In this document: positions 17,919 to 26,245 of the stretch, piece by piece
How positions within the stretch are numbered: the first letter of the stretch is position 1
Layout of the letters: every line of letters begins with the position of its first letter
From: Opitutaceae bacterium
Lineage (GTDB): Bacteria; Verrucomicrobiota; Verrucomicrobiia; Opitutales; Opitutaceae
Direction: 5' to 3'
Assembly (NCBI GenBank): GCA_030648295.1
Contig: JAUSID010000136.1
Coordinates: 1-64,000, forward strand
DNA length: 64,000 bases
The notes under the pieces: generated by a model
Database searches by the model: none
What the model was told of the DNA's origin: nothing
Seen by the model: only the letters and a program-made list of their open reading frames with translations
Translations under genes and position numbers: made by a program

Positions 17919-18356
17919 CTACAGTCGCACGAGGTCCCAGCGCGTCAACCTTCCGGCCTCGACCGTGAGCCAGGCATAACTCGCCGGGGCCCCCCGGTTG
18001 GGCCGGGTGATGCAGCCGGGATTCAGCCATCGGACCCCGAGCGGATCGGTTTCATCGCGCGGCACGTGCGTGTGCCCGTGCAGAATCACCGTGGCTTTCT
18101 TCGGCGGGTCGCGCGGGGGAATGTGCACGAGGTGAAAGCGGACCCCTTCGCGCGTGAGGTCGAGCGTGAGGGGCCACGGGTTCGCGTCGCAATTGCCCAT
18201 CACGACCCGCAGCGGCGGCCCGAGCTGTTCGAACCCGACGAGCGTGTCGGGCCGGCAGACATCGCCGAGGTGCCAGATTTCGTCCGCGTCGCGCAGCTGC
18301 GCGGGCAGGGAGGACGGATACCGGTCATGCGTGTCGGAGATGACGGCGATGCGCAT
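17919..18356 (-). CDS. YfcE/MJ0936-type phosphodiesterase
   Basis: A compact 145-residue calcineurin-like phosphoesterase. The metal-binding motifs are all present in order: AVISDTHDRY (D8, H10), IWHLGDVCRPD, VVMGNCDANPW (Cys in the usual GNHD), FHLVHI, and ILHGHTHVPRDE. Members hydrolyse phosphodiesters with Mn or Ni in vitro; the cellular substrate is unclear. ATG 18356 gives MRIAVISDTH, the canonical N-terminus. Upstream lies the repeat cluster 18465-18970. Confidence 0.9.
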   Translation of the reverse strand: MRIAVISDTHDRYPSSLPAQLRDADEIWHLGDVCRPDTLVGFEQLGPPLRVVMGNCDANPWPLTLDLTREGVRFHLVHIPPRDPPKKATVILHGHTHVPRDETDPLGVRWLNPGCITRPNRGAPASYAWLTVEAGRLTRWDLVRL

Positions 18357-19127
18357 GGCGGCACTGTGACCACGCGTGCCGCTGTCGCCAAGAAATAGCG
18401 CCGGGCGGCTCACGGTGGAGACGGATCGACGGAGTCGAGGTGGGGCGGCTTGCTGGTTCGTAGCGGAACAATTCAGTTCAACCGCGAATAGACGCCAATT
18501 CACGCGAATGAAGAGGGCGTCCCTGAGGAGCATGGAGACGATCAGCCAAACGGTGACCATGGTTTCACTTGGGCAATCCTCCCCCTCCTCGTCTGGAATT
18601 TGCGTCCATTCGTACCACGATCCTTCAGAATGTTGTTTTCTCAGCAAAACTTCAGGCGGGTCACAGAGGGCACAGAGAACAAACAGAGGTCCCAGCGCGG
18701 CGCAGCCGCAACCGAATGGAGATGGATTTAGCCGCAAAGAACGCAAGGAATGCAAAGGAGCAGAGGAGCAGTTTCTCTGCGCTCTTTGCGTTCCTTGCGG
18801 TTAACTCATGCCCGCGGCTTGCGTGCATTTTCAGGGATAGTGAACAGAGAAATGCCTTGCTCCGTGTCCTCCAGATTGGCCTCTGTGCGCTCTGTGTCCC
18901 ATCCGAGGTTTGTGTTTGGTTGCGGCACTGCCGCTCTGGGTTCATTCGCGGTTGTCCTCTGAATCGATACGGCACCGGGACCAATCAGTCACTGGGACGA
19001 TTTGCGGAAAGGTCGGAGCTAACCCAAGCCAAAGGATTGCATCCGCGGTGGCGGGCCGCTTGCCTTCGCCGGTCGGTCCGGACCCGGCCACGCACGCGTG
19101 CCGCCATTCGGACGGGCTGCCCACCCC
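18357..19127. other. Gene-free region filled with dispersed repeats
   Basis: No gene is supportable in about 770 nt. It contains one arm-plus-body copy of the 24416-24586 element (18465-18614), CACAGAGGGCACAGAG-type words at about 18660-18700 with their complement near 18875-18905, and a GCAAAGAACGCAAGG / CTTTGCGTTCCTTGC inverted pair at 18731-18810. A TTCATTCGCGGTTGTCC tail lies near 18941-18970. Confidence 0.7.
18465..18614. repeat. Copy A of a MITE-like element (left end and body)
   Basis: From GGAACAATTCAGTTCAACCG onward the sequence matches 24416-24562 over about 150 nt with scattered substitutions, including ATAGACGCCAATTCACGCG and GCGTCCATTCG. The right end is incomplete compared with the copy at 24416. 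Confidence 0.85.
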
Positions 19128-20336
19128 ATGAAAATTCCGTTCCTGCTCGTTTTAGCATTTCCCTGTGCCGTGCTCGCGGCCGGCGGCTCCGTCGCCAGTT
19201 ATCGCAAGCTTCATCTCGAGCAGAAATTTTTCGCCGAGGGCGCGACCTTCGGCGATCTCAACCGCGATGGTCATGCCGACGCCATTGCCGGTCCCTACTG
19301 GTATGCCGGTCCGGACTTCAAGGAGCGGCACGAATTCTATCCGGCGGTGGCGTTCGATCCGTTGCGCTATTCGGACAACTTCTTCTCGTACGCCCACGAC
19401 TTCAACGGCGACGGCTGGAACGACATCCTCGTGCTCGGTTTTCCCGGCGTGGATGCCTCGTGGTTCCTGAACCCGGGCAAGTCGGGCGACAAGTGGCGGC
19501 GGAATGTCGTGTTCCTGCCCGTGGACAACGAGTCGCCGACGTTCGCGGATCTCTTCGGCAATGGGCAGCCGGTGATTTTGTGCATGAGTCGCGGCCAGAT
19601 CGGGTACGCGACCTGCGATCCGAAGGATCCCGTGCGGCCGTGGGCGTTCACCGCGATCAGCCCGCAGGGACCCTGGCAGCGGTTCACCCACGGGCTTGGC
19701 TTCGGTGACGTGAATGGCGACGGTCGCAACGACATCCTGGAAAAGGACGGCTGGTGGGAACAGCCGGTGTCGCTCGCGGGCAAGCCGGTCTGGAAACAGC
19801 ACAAGTTCGCGTTCGCCGCCGGCGCGCGGGGCGGCTCGCAGATGCACGTCTTCGATGTGAACGGCGACAAGCTGCCCGACGTCATCACCTGCCGCGATGC
19901 GCACGGCTACGGGCTCTCGTGGTTCGAGCAGGCGCGCGGCGCCAGCGGCGAAATCTCCTTCAAGGAGCACCGGATCACGCCGCTCCTGAAGGGCGAAAAA
20001 ATCGCGGGCGTCCAGCTCGCGCAGATGCATGCGATTGCGCTGGCCGACTTCGACGGGGACGGGTTGCCCGACATCGTGACGGGGAAACGCTGGTGGGCTC
20101 ACGGGCCCAAGGGCGACGTCGAACCGGACGCCGCACCGGTGATCTACGCCTTTCTGCTGCGCCGCGGAGCCAGCGGCCAGGCCAGTTATGAGCCGCATCT
20201 GATCGACGACGCGTCCGGCATCGGTGTGCAGCTCATCGTCGCCGATGTGAATGGCGACCAGCGGCCGGACATCGTCTCGGCGAACAAGCGCGGCGCGTTT
20301 GTTTTTGTGTCGGAGAAGCCGGCGACGCGGAAATAA
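19128..20336 (+). CDS. Secreted FG-GAP/VCBS repeat protein
   Basis: A 402-residue secreted protein with a signal peptide (MKIPFLLVLAFPCAVLAAGG) and at least six FG-GAP/VCBS calcium-binding repeats: FGDLNRDGHADAI, HDFNGDGWNDILV, GDVNGDGRNDILE, FDVNGDKLPDVIT, ADFDGDGLPDIVT and ADVNGDQRPDIVS. This is an integrin-alpha-like seven-blade propeller, common in Verrucomicrobiota cell-surface proteins. ATG 19128 begins the signal. It lies 58 nt upstream of the TonB receptor gene on the same strand, so they may be co-transcribed and act together at the envelope. Confidence 0.85.
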   Translation: MKIPFLLVLAFPCAVLAAGGSVASYRKLHLEQKFFAEGATFGDLNRDGHADAIAGPYWYAGPDFKERHEFYPAVAFDPLRYSDNFFSYAHDFNGDGWNDILVLGFPGVDASWFLNPGKSGDKWRRNVVFLPVDNESPTFADLFGNGQPVILCMSRGQIGYATCDPKDPVRPWAFTAISPQGPWQRFTHGLGFGDVNGDGRNDILEKDGWWEQPVSLAGKPVWKQHKFAFAAGARGGSQMHVFDVNGDKLPDVITCRDAHGYGLSWFEQARGASGEISFKEHRITPLLKGEKIAGVQLAQMHAIALADFDGDGLPDIVTGKRWWAHGPKGDVEPDAAPVIYAFLLRRGASGQASYEPHLIDDASGIGVQLIVADVNGDQRPDIVSANKRGAFVFVSEKPATRK

Positions 20337-20394
20337 TCCGCGAACCGGATACAGTTATGCGCGGCGGCGCGACGACCGCATTCCCACTTACCCC

Positions 20395-23300
20395 ATGAAA
20401 ACTCCAGCCTGCCCAAGCCCTGCGCGCGCGTACGTCCGATTTCTCCTGCCGTGCCTGCTGCTTTTCTTCGGGCGGGCGGCAGCGCAGTCGTCCTCCACCG
20501 GCACGATCGAGGGCGTGGTGTCGAACACCGCGACCGGCGAGTATGTCGAACTCGCCCGCATCACGGTCGAAGGCACCTCGCTCGAAACCTTCACCGATTC
20601 TGCGGGCCAATATCGGCTGGCCAACGTTCCTCCGGGCGAGGCGCGGATAAAAGCATTTCACACGGGCGGCAGCTCCCCGGCCCAATCCGTGCTGGTCGTC
20701 GCCGGCCAGACGGTGAAGCAGGATTTCGCGCTCGGGGGTTTTCCACCGGCTGCCGCCCCGGCCGACGGCACGGTGAAGCTCGACCAGTTTGTCGTCAGCA
20801 CCTCGCGCGAGATGGAGGGCGCGGCGATCGCGATCAACGAGCAGCGGTTCGCGGCCAACCTCAAGAACGTCGCGTCGACCGATGAGTTCGGTGGCGTCGC
20901 AGATGGAAACGTGGCGGAGTTCCTGAAGAACTTTGGCGGCGTCACCATCACCTACAGCGGTGGCAACGCCCGGGAGATCTCAATCGATGGCGTGCCCGGC
21001 ACCAATGTTCCCGTCACCATCGGCGGTTTCAGCCTCGCCAGCGCCGGGCAGTCGGTGACCAGCCGGACGGTCGCGCTCGACATGGTCTCGATCAATAACA
21101 TGTCGCGCATCGAGGTCATCCACTCGCCCACGCCGGAGTCGCAGGGCTCGGCGCTCGCCGGTTCCGTGAACATGGTGCCGCGCAGCTCCCTCGAGCGCGC
21201 GAGACCGGTCTACAGCGGCAGCGTGTTCCTGATGATGCGCGACGATGTCCTCGATTTCAACCGGACGCCTGGACCGCGCAAGGAGTCGACGCGGAAGGTG
21301 CACCCGGGATTCGAGTTTTCCGCCGTCGTGCCCGTGAACCGGAAATTCGGCTTCACCGTCAGCGGCAGCAGTTCGACGAATTACTCTTCACTCGATTTCA
21401 TGCAGAACTTCTGGCGGGGCACGAATCTCGCGACCAACGGTGTCGCGTTTCCCCACACCAGCTTCGACCAGCCCTATCTGACGCAATACACCGTGCGCGA
21501 CGGCGCGAAATACACGACGCGTAATTCCGGCGGCATCACGTTGGATTACCGGCTCGCGCCCAATGACCGGCTCTCGTTCGGGTTCACCATGTCGACCTTC
21601 GAGGCGGAGTGGATGTTTCGGAACCTGAATTTCATCATCAACCGGGTGAACCCGGGCGATTTCACCTCGCGGATGACCCGCGGCGCGCCCGGCCAGGGCA
21701 CGCTCACGCTCGTCAACGCCGGCAACCACCGGGTTCACCGTACCTTCATGCCCACGCTGACGTGGCGTCACGACGGCCCGATCTACAAGATGGAATCCGG
21801 CGTCTCGTACTCCCAGGCGATCAACCACAATCGCGGCACGGACTATGGTGCGTTTCGTAATGCCCAGGCGCAGCGCCCGAATGTGACCATTGCATTTGCC
21901 GACATCGGCCCGCTGCGGCCGGGCACGATCACGGTGAACGACGGCGCCACCGGCGCCCCCGTCGATCCCTACCGGCTCTCCACGTTCACGATGCAGTCGG
22001 TCAACGACACGCAGAACGACTCCGACGACATCAAGAAGGATGCCTACGCGAACATCCGGCGCGATTTCTACGGCCGGTTTCCGTTCACGTTGAAAGCCGG
22101 GGTCGATGTCCGCCAGAGCGTCCGCGATCTCCGCGCCGACCGGACGCTGCCGATGACGCTGACGGGAAATGCCGCGCCGTTTCTCGACGCGAGTTACTCG
22201 ACGCGCAACGGCCCGTTCGGTTTCCCGAAGATCGAATGGCTGAGCAACGAGGCGCTGTGGGATTACTTCGAGCAGAATCCTGCCGGCTTCACGCTCGATC
22301 CGAACGCGCAATACCGCTCCCAGATCAGCGTCAACAAGCGCGCCGAGGAAATCATTTCCGCCGGCTACATTCGCGGTGACGTGCAGTTGATGGAGAGGCG
22401 GCTGAAGCTCATCGGCGGCCTGCGCGCGGAGCAGACGAATGTGACCGCGTGGGGGCCGCTCACGGATCCATCGCGAAACTTTCAGCGCAACGCCCAAGGC
22501 CAGCCGATCCCCGGCCCGAATGGACGGCCACTCACCATCGCGTCGGATCCGCTGTCGATCTCACGGCTCACCTTCCTCAGCCGCGGCAACAAGGCCGAGA
22601 AGGAATACCTGCGGCTGTTCCCCAGCATCAATGCCAGCTACAACGTCCGGGAGAATCTGATCGCGCGTGCCGCCCATTACTACTCGGTCGGCCGGCCGGA
22701 TTTCAATCAATACGCCGGCGGCGTGACCCTGCCCGACACCGGCGTGCCGGTCAGCCCCACGACGCGGATCCAGGTGAACAACGTCGGGATCAAAGCCTGG
22801 AGCGCGCGCACGACGAATGTGCGGCTCGAGTATTACTTCCAGAAGGTCGGGCAGATCTCCGTCACCGCGTTTCGGCGCGACATCGAGGATTTCTTCGGCG
22901 GCACGACGTTTCAGGCCACGCCCGAATTCCTCGCGCTCTATGACCTCGATCCGGACATTTACGGCGCCTATGACGTGGTGACGCAGCACAACGTGGAGGG
23001 CACGGTTCGCATGTCGGGTGTATCGGTGAATTACCGGCAGGCGCTGACTTTTCTACCGCACTGGGCGAGGGGCGTGCAGGTCTTTGCCAATGGCAGCCGG
23101 CAGCGGGCGACCGGGCCGCGGCTCGGCGCCTTCACGGGCGCGTTCATCAGCCCGAAGGTGGGCAACGCCGGGATCAGTCTCACACGCGAGAAGTACAATT
23201 TGCGCGTCAACTGGAACTATCGCGGCCGTCAGCGCCGCGGTGAAGTCGCCGCCGGCGCGAGCATCGAGCCCGGCACCTACATGTGGGGTGCGCGACAGAC

Positions 23301-23487
23301 CTACACCGACATCCTCGGCGAATATTATTTCTGGAAGCGTTTCGCGGCGTTTGCGAACCTCCGCAATATCGGCGACACCGGTGATGACTTCGAATTCGCC
23401 GGCCCGAGCACGCCGGCCCATGCCCAGTTCCGCCAGCGCGAACGCTTCGGCGCGTTGTGGACCTTTGGGGTGAAGGGAACGTTTTAA
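20395..23487 (+). CDS. TonB-dependent outer-membrane receptor
   Basis: A 1030-residue outer-membrane receptor. Signal peptide to about residue 31 (CLLLFFGRAAAQ), then a carboxypeptidase-regulatory-like beta-sandwich (GTIEGVVSNTATGEYVELAR ... TDSAGQYRLANVPPGEARI). A plug domain follows (DQFVVSTSREMEG, NVAEFLKNFGGVTITYSGG, REISIDGVPG, NMSRIEVIHSPTPESQGSAL). The long beta-barrel ends in the outer-membrane signature ...TFGVKGTF with C-terminal Phe. This architecture is the Opitutaceae relative of SusC/fecA-type receptors and imports an unidentified oligosaccharide or chelate using TonB energy. No SusD gene is adjacent. Confidence 0.9.
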   Translation: MKTPACPSPARAYVRFLLPCLLLFFGRAAAQSSSTGTIEGVVSNTATGEYVELARITVEGTSLETFTDSAGQYRLANVPPGEARIKAFHTGGSSPAQSVLVVAGQTVKQDFALGGFPPAAAPADGTVKLDQFVVSTSREMEGAAIAINEQRFAANLKNVASTDEFGGVADGNVAEFLKNFGGVTITYSGGNAREISIDGVPGTNVPVTIGGFSLASAGQSVTSRTVALDMVSINNMSRIEVIHSPTPESQGSALAGSVNMVPRSSLERARPVYSGSVFLMMRDDVLDFNRTPGPRKESTRKVHPGFEFSAVVPVNRKFGFTVSGSSSTNYSSLDFMQNFWRGTNLATNGVAFPHTSFDQPYLTQYTVRDGAKYTTRNSGGITLDYRLAPNDRLSFGFTMSTFEAEWMFRNLNFIINRVNPGDFTSRMTRGAPGQGTLTLVNAGNHRVHRTFMPTLTWRHDGPIYKMESGVSYSQAINHNRGTDYGAFRNAQAQRPNVTIAFADIGPLRPGTITVNDGATGAPVDPYRLSTFTMQSVNDTQNDSDDIKKDAYANIRRDFYGRFPFTLKAGVDVRQSVRDLRADRTLPMTLTGNAAPFLDASYSTRNGPFGFPKIEWLSNEALWDYFEQNPAGFTLDPNAQYRSQISVNKRAEEIISAGYIRGDVQLMERRLKLIGGLRAEQTNVTAWGPLTDPSRNFQRNAQGQPIPGPNGRPLTIASDPLSISRLTFLSRGNKAEKEYLRLFPSINASYNVRENLIARAAHYYSVGRPDFNQYAGGVTLPDTGVPVSPTTRIQVNNVGIKAWSARTTNVRLEYYFQKVGQISVTAFRRDIEDFFGGTTFQATPEFLALYDLDPDIYGAYDVVTQHNVEGTVRMSGVSVNYRQALTFLPHWARGVQVFANGSRQRATGPRLGAFTGAFISPKVGNAGISLTREKYNLRVNWNYRGRQRRGEVAAGASIEPGTYMWGARQTYTDILGEYYFWKRFAAFANLRNIGDTGDDFEFAGPSTPAHAQFRQRERFGALWTFGVKGTF

Positions 23488-23493
23488 TGCGAT

Positions 23494-23552
23494 CCCGAGC
23501 AATCCTCCTCTGGAATTCGCGTCCATTCGCGTTCATTCGCGGTTGTCCACTG
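23494..23552. repeat. Partial repeat, TCCATTCGCGTTCATTCGCGG type
   Basis: GAGCAATCCTCCTCTGGAAT followed by three TTCGCG words and GGTTGTCCACTG, matching the right end of the element at 24416-24586. It begins just after the TonB receptor stop codon. Confidence 0.8.
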
Positions 23553-23572
23553 CTGCAAGGAGCCGGCAAAGC

Positions 23573-23667
23573 TCTCTGCGTCTTTCCCGTCTCTGCGGTG
23601 CAAAGGCTTGGTCCGAACAGACAGGGTCAGAAAAATTGAGGTAGAAAAATAGTCAGAGGAGCACTCG
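23573..23667. repeat. About 95-nt direct repeat, copy 1
   Basis: CTCTGCGTCTTTCCCGTCTC through GACAGGGTCAGAAAAATTGA and AGTCAGAGGAGCAC; matches 24665-24759 with a few substitutions. It contains AGAAAAAT words whose reverse complements (ATTTTTCT) occur twice at 23712-23740, giving an inverted pair. Confidence 0.85.
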
Positions 23668-23768
23668 AAACCGGCCTCCGGCTCCGTAGAGCCTACGGCT
23701 CGGAGAGCTTTCATTTTTCTACCCCCATTTTTCTGACTACTGGTCTGAGGCGGAATTTCTCTGGACCG

Positions 23769-23911
23769 TTATCCAAGAAGCCGTCGAAGTCGCGCCACGG
23801 TGCGCGCTTCGTGTTTCTTTGTGAGCGCATGCTCCCAAATCCGAACCACGCGCCAGCCCGCTTTCTTCAGCAGCCGGTTGACCGCACGATCGCGCCGCTG
23901 ATTGCCGAGAA
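23769..23911 (-). pseudogene. vsr fragment (3' end only)
   Basis: The minus strand encodes AVNRLLKKAGWRVVRIWEHA followed by LTKKHEARTVARLRRLLG and a TAA stop at 23769-23771. This matches the C-terminal third of the vsr gene at 25070-25491 (there ALARKHEARTVARLLRVLG) at both DNA and protein level. Homology stops at about 23911, only 14 nt before the left arm of the inverted repeat 23925-24013. The catalytic N-terminal part is absent. This is a remnant of a second vsr copy. Confidence 0.85.
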
Positions 23912-23924
23912 TGGCAGTCTGATC

Positions 23925-24013
23925 GCCCGCGAATCACGCGAACGGACGCGAATCTCCGGAGGATGGCTCGCCGGCCCGTGTTTCATTCGCGGACATTCGC
24001 GTGATTCGCGGGC
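23925..24013. repeat. Inverted repeat with 18-nt perfect arms
   Basis: Left arm 23925-23942 (GCCCGCGAATCACGCGAA) and right arm 23996-24013 are exact reverse complements; inside are further CGCGAAT words in about-10-nt register. It sits at the broken end of the vsr fragment. Confidence 0.9.
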
Positions 24014-24092
24014 CACCCCTTCACGCAAACGCGGTGTTGTTGTTACGCGAAGATGGCTTGAAAATAAAAAGTGTCCGCGAAAAGAGGAGTCA

Positions 24093-24281
24093 TTATCGCG
24101 CCCGCTTCGCTGTGCCGTAGAGGTAATGGTCGTGCTGGCGGGCGAGGTCGACTGGCAAGTCATCCGCGCGCCCGTCGAACACCTTGAGTTGTTCGTAAAG
24201 CGTGAGCTTGGCGGCGGTTTTGCCGGCCCGGCGGCTGGGCTCGCCCGCAGTGCGACGGGCCTTGGTGGCAACTGTCTTCAT
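24093..24281 (-). CDS. Small antitoxin-like protein, orphan
   Basis: A 62-residue basic protein, MKTVATKARR... ending LTLYEQLKVFDGRADDLPVD and ARQHDHYLYGTAKRAR. The C-terminal pattern YEQ...DLP.DLA..HDHYLYG resembles small proteins I have seen encoded just upstream of PIN-domain toxins; this is recollection, not a search. A PIN gene would be expected immediately downstream on the minus strand, but that position is occupied by the inverted repeat and the vsr fragment. If the assignment is right, the toxin has been lost. Confidence 0.5.
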   Translation of the reverse strand: MKTVATKARRTAGEPSRRAGKTAAKLTLYEQLKVFDGRADDLPVDLARQHDHYLYGTAKRAR

Positions 24282-24415
24282 GGGTCGGAAATTAGGCCCG
24301 CGCTACGTTGAGTCAACGGCGCCCACTGCCTCGAATCCTGCAGGTCGCGGTCTACCACGCCAAAGATTCTCGCGATCTGCTGGGGGGCGGCGGGCTTCTG
24401 CGGTTTCAACCAGCC

Positions 24416-24586
24416 GGAACAATTCAGTTCAACCGCGAATAGACGCCAATTCACGCGAATGGAGAGGGCGTCTTTGGGGACATTGGAAACGATCAACCAA
24501 ACGGTGACTTTGGTCGCGCTCGAGCAATCCTCCTCTGGAATTTGCGTCCATTCGCGTTCATTCGCGGTTGTCCACTGAATCGATCC
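24416..24586. repeat. Complete MITE-like element, about 170 nt
   Basis: The left end reads GGAACAATTCAGTTCAACCG then CGAATAGACGCCAATTCACG. The right end is an imperfect reverse complement of it (CATTCGCGTTCATTCGCGG, GTTGTCCACTGAATCGAT). Copy A at 18465-18614 and the tail at 23494-23552 are partial relatives. No transposase is encoded. Terminal inverted repeats built from about-10-nt words are the distinguishing feature. Confidence 0.8.
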
Positions 24587-24664
24587 GACTGCTCTCTTTC
24601 GCGACAAGTTCGTCCTCACCGCCTGAGCCGTGGGCAAGTATCCGTCCTGGAACTGCCGCCAGCT

Positions 24665-24759
24665 TCTCTGCGTCTTTCCCGTCTCTGCGGTGCAAAGGCT
24701 TGATCCGAACAGACAGGGTCAGAAAAATTGAGGCAGAAAAATAGTCAGGGGAGCACTTG
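24665..24759. repeat. About 95-nt direct repeat, copy 2
   Basis: Second copy of 23573-23667, differing at about five positions. The two copies flank the vsr fragment, the 18-nt inverted repeat, the antitoxin-like gene and the MITE-like element. Confidence 0.85.
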
Positions 24760-25069
24760 AGATGTGATCCGATCGAGCACGGCCAAACCATGGCACCGAC
24801 CACTGGAAAGCCAACCGCGTTCACAGGCTGAATGGAAAAACCCCTTTTGGTCACAGAGTGCACAGAGCGCCGACACAGAGTTTACCCGCCTATGGCGGCG
24901 CCGAAGGCGACCAGGGTTCACAGAGGAAAACCCTTCGGTCCAATTTGGAATGCCTGCCCATTCGCATCAGGCGCGTCCAAACACCTTGTGGCCTCCTGCT
25001 GCCTCTGTGTCCGAGCTCTGTGTCCTCTGTGACCCAGGCCTTGGTTCGTCTGGCTATGAAATTACCGGG

Positions 25070-25456
25070 TTAGTCCGACTGCCGCCCCAGCACCCGCAAC
25101 AACCGCGCCACCGTCCGCGCCTCGTGCTTCCGCGCCAGCGCATGCTCCCAAATCCGAACGACGCGCCAGCCCGCTTTCTTCAGCAGCCGGTTCACCGCCC
25201 GATCCCGCCGCCGATTGCCGAGAAGCTTGGTCCGCCAGAACTCCGCGTTGTTCTTCGGCCAGGTCGCGTGCGTCGGGCAGCCGTGCCAGAAACACCCGTC
25301 GACAAAGACGACGAGCTTCTCGCGCAGAAAAACGAAATCGGGTTTGCCGGCGATCCGGTGCCGTCGTCGCCAGCCTCGTATCCCGTGCGTCCGGAAAATC
25401 CCGATCAACCGCAGCTCGGTATCCTTGTTTCCGGAGCCGCGAATGAGCGACCTCAC
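25070..25456 (-). CDS. vsr: Vsr-like very short patch repair endonuclease, probably frameshifted at its start
   Basis: A 128-residue readable frame with the Vsr fold: IRGSGNKDTELRL, IAGKPDFVFLREKLVVFVDG with the catalytic Asp in KPDF, the zinc/active-site CFWHGCP, NNAEFWRTKL, and GWRVVRIWEHAL. Vsr nicks T:G mismatches produced by deamination of 5-methylcytosine. From GTG 25456 it begins MRSLIRG. However the codons immediately upstream in another frame, from ATG 25491, read MSDVFSKRKRSA, the normal Vsr N-terminus. One missing base near 25453 would join SA to RSLIRGSGN, so the gene looks like a 25070-25491 ORF carrying a single-nucleotide frameshift. No cytosine methyltransferase gene is nearby. 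Confidence 0.75.
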   Translation of the reverse strand: MRSLIRGSGNKDTELRLIGIFRTHGIRGWRRRHRIAGKPDFVFLREKLVVFVDGCFWHGCPTHATWPKNNAEFWRTKLLGNRRRDRAVNRLLKKAGWRVVRIWEHALARKHEARTVARLLRVLGRQSD

Positions 25457-25636
25457 GCGGAGCGCTTTCGTTTGGAAAAGACGTCGGACATCGGCTCGCT
25501 CGCGAGGAGCGCCTCGCCGGCATGAAGAAAAGCGACGGAATAAGCTGGGGGAAAATTATCTTGCCGCCATCCCCGGTATTACCAGGGTAGTCCCTGGTTT
25601 TACCGGGCCTACCCGACATTACCGGTTACTCGAAAG

Positions 25637-26245
25637 ATGAACAAACTGGCCCTCCTATTTCATTCGGAAATTCGCGCCGAGCTCCTGCGGCTGCTTTTCG
25701 GTGCCCGTCAAAAAGAAATGTATCGCGCCGAAATCATCGGCCACACCCCGTTCGCTCAGGCCTCCGTCGAGGAGGAACTGCAGAAGCTCGTCGACCTCGA
25801 GCTGCTCACCACGGTCAAAGACGGCAACCGCCGCTACTTCTCCGCAAACCGGACGCATCCCCTCTACCCCGAGCTGCACAAGATCGTGCTCAAAACCTCG
25901 GGCTTGAAGGACATCCTGGCGGAGGTTCTCTCGCGGAAGAAAATCACCTTTGCCTTTGTCTTCGGCTCGGTGGCCAGTGAAGGCGAGCGCGCGGAAAGCG
26001 ATGTGGATCTCATGATCATCGGCTCGGCCCGCCACCGCGAACTCGCCTCGGCCCTGCGCGCGGCCGGCGAGCGGATCGGCCGGGAAATCAACCCGCACTT
26101 CTTCGAGCCGGCCGAGCTGACCCGGCGGCTGGCGGCCAAAGATCACTTCCTCGGCAATGTCATCGCCAAACCGAAACTCTTCATCATCGGCGACGAAAAT
26201 GAGTTTACCCACCTGGTTGGCCGCCGGCTGGCTCCAACCGCATAA
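25637..26245 (+). CDS. MNT-type nucleotidyltransferase with N-terminal winged helix (antitoxin)
   Basis: A 202-residue protein. Residues 1-80 form an ArsR/MarR-like winged helix (SEIRAELLRLL, ASVEEELQKLVDLELLTTVK, GNRRYFSANRTHPLYPEL). Residues 100-165 are a minimal nucleotidyltransferase with an exact G110-S111-x10-D122-x-D124 signature. In MNT-HEPN modules such proteins inactivate the HEPN RNase, in studied cases by adding AMP to it. The next gene, encoding a HEPN-like protein, starts 47 nt before this stop codon, so they are translationally coupled. The winged helix could also repress the operon. Confidence 0.85.
   Translation: MNKLALLFHSEIRAELLRLLFGARQKEMYRAEIIGHTPFAQASVEEELQKLVDLELLTTVKDGNRRYFSANRTHPLYPELHKIVLKTSGLKDILAEVLSRKKITFAFVFGSVASEGERAESDVDLMIIGSARHRELASALRAAGERIGREINPHFFEPAELTRRLAAKDHFLGNVIAKPKLFIIGDENEFTHLVGRRLAPTA

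Larger units (their letters stand above)
24282..25069. other. Gene-free repeat mosaic
   Basis: About 790 nt without a supportable gene. It holds the complete MITE-like element (24416-24586), the second copy of the 95-nt direct repeat (24665-24759), and a CACAGAG-word inverted pair (about 24850-24878 with 25005-25037). The pair encloses one TTTACCCGCC...GACCAGGG repeat (24881-24916). Confidence 0.7.
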
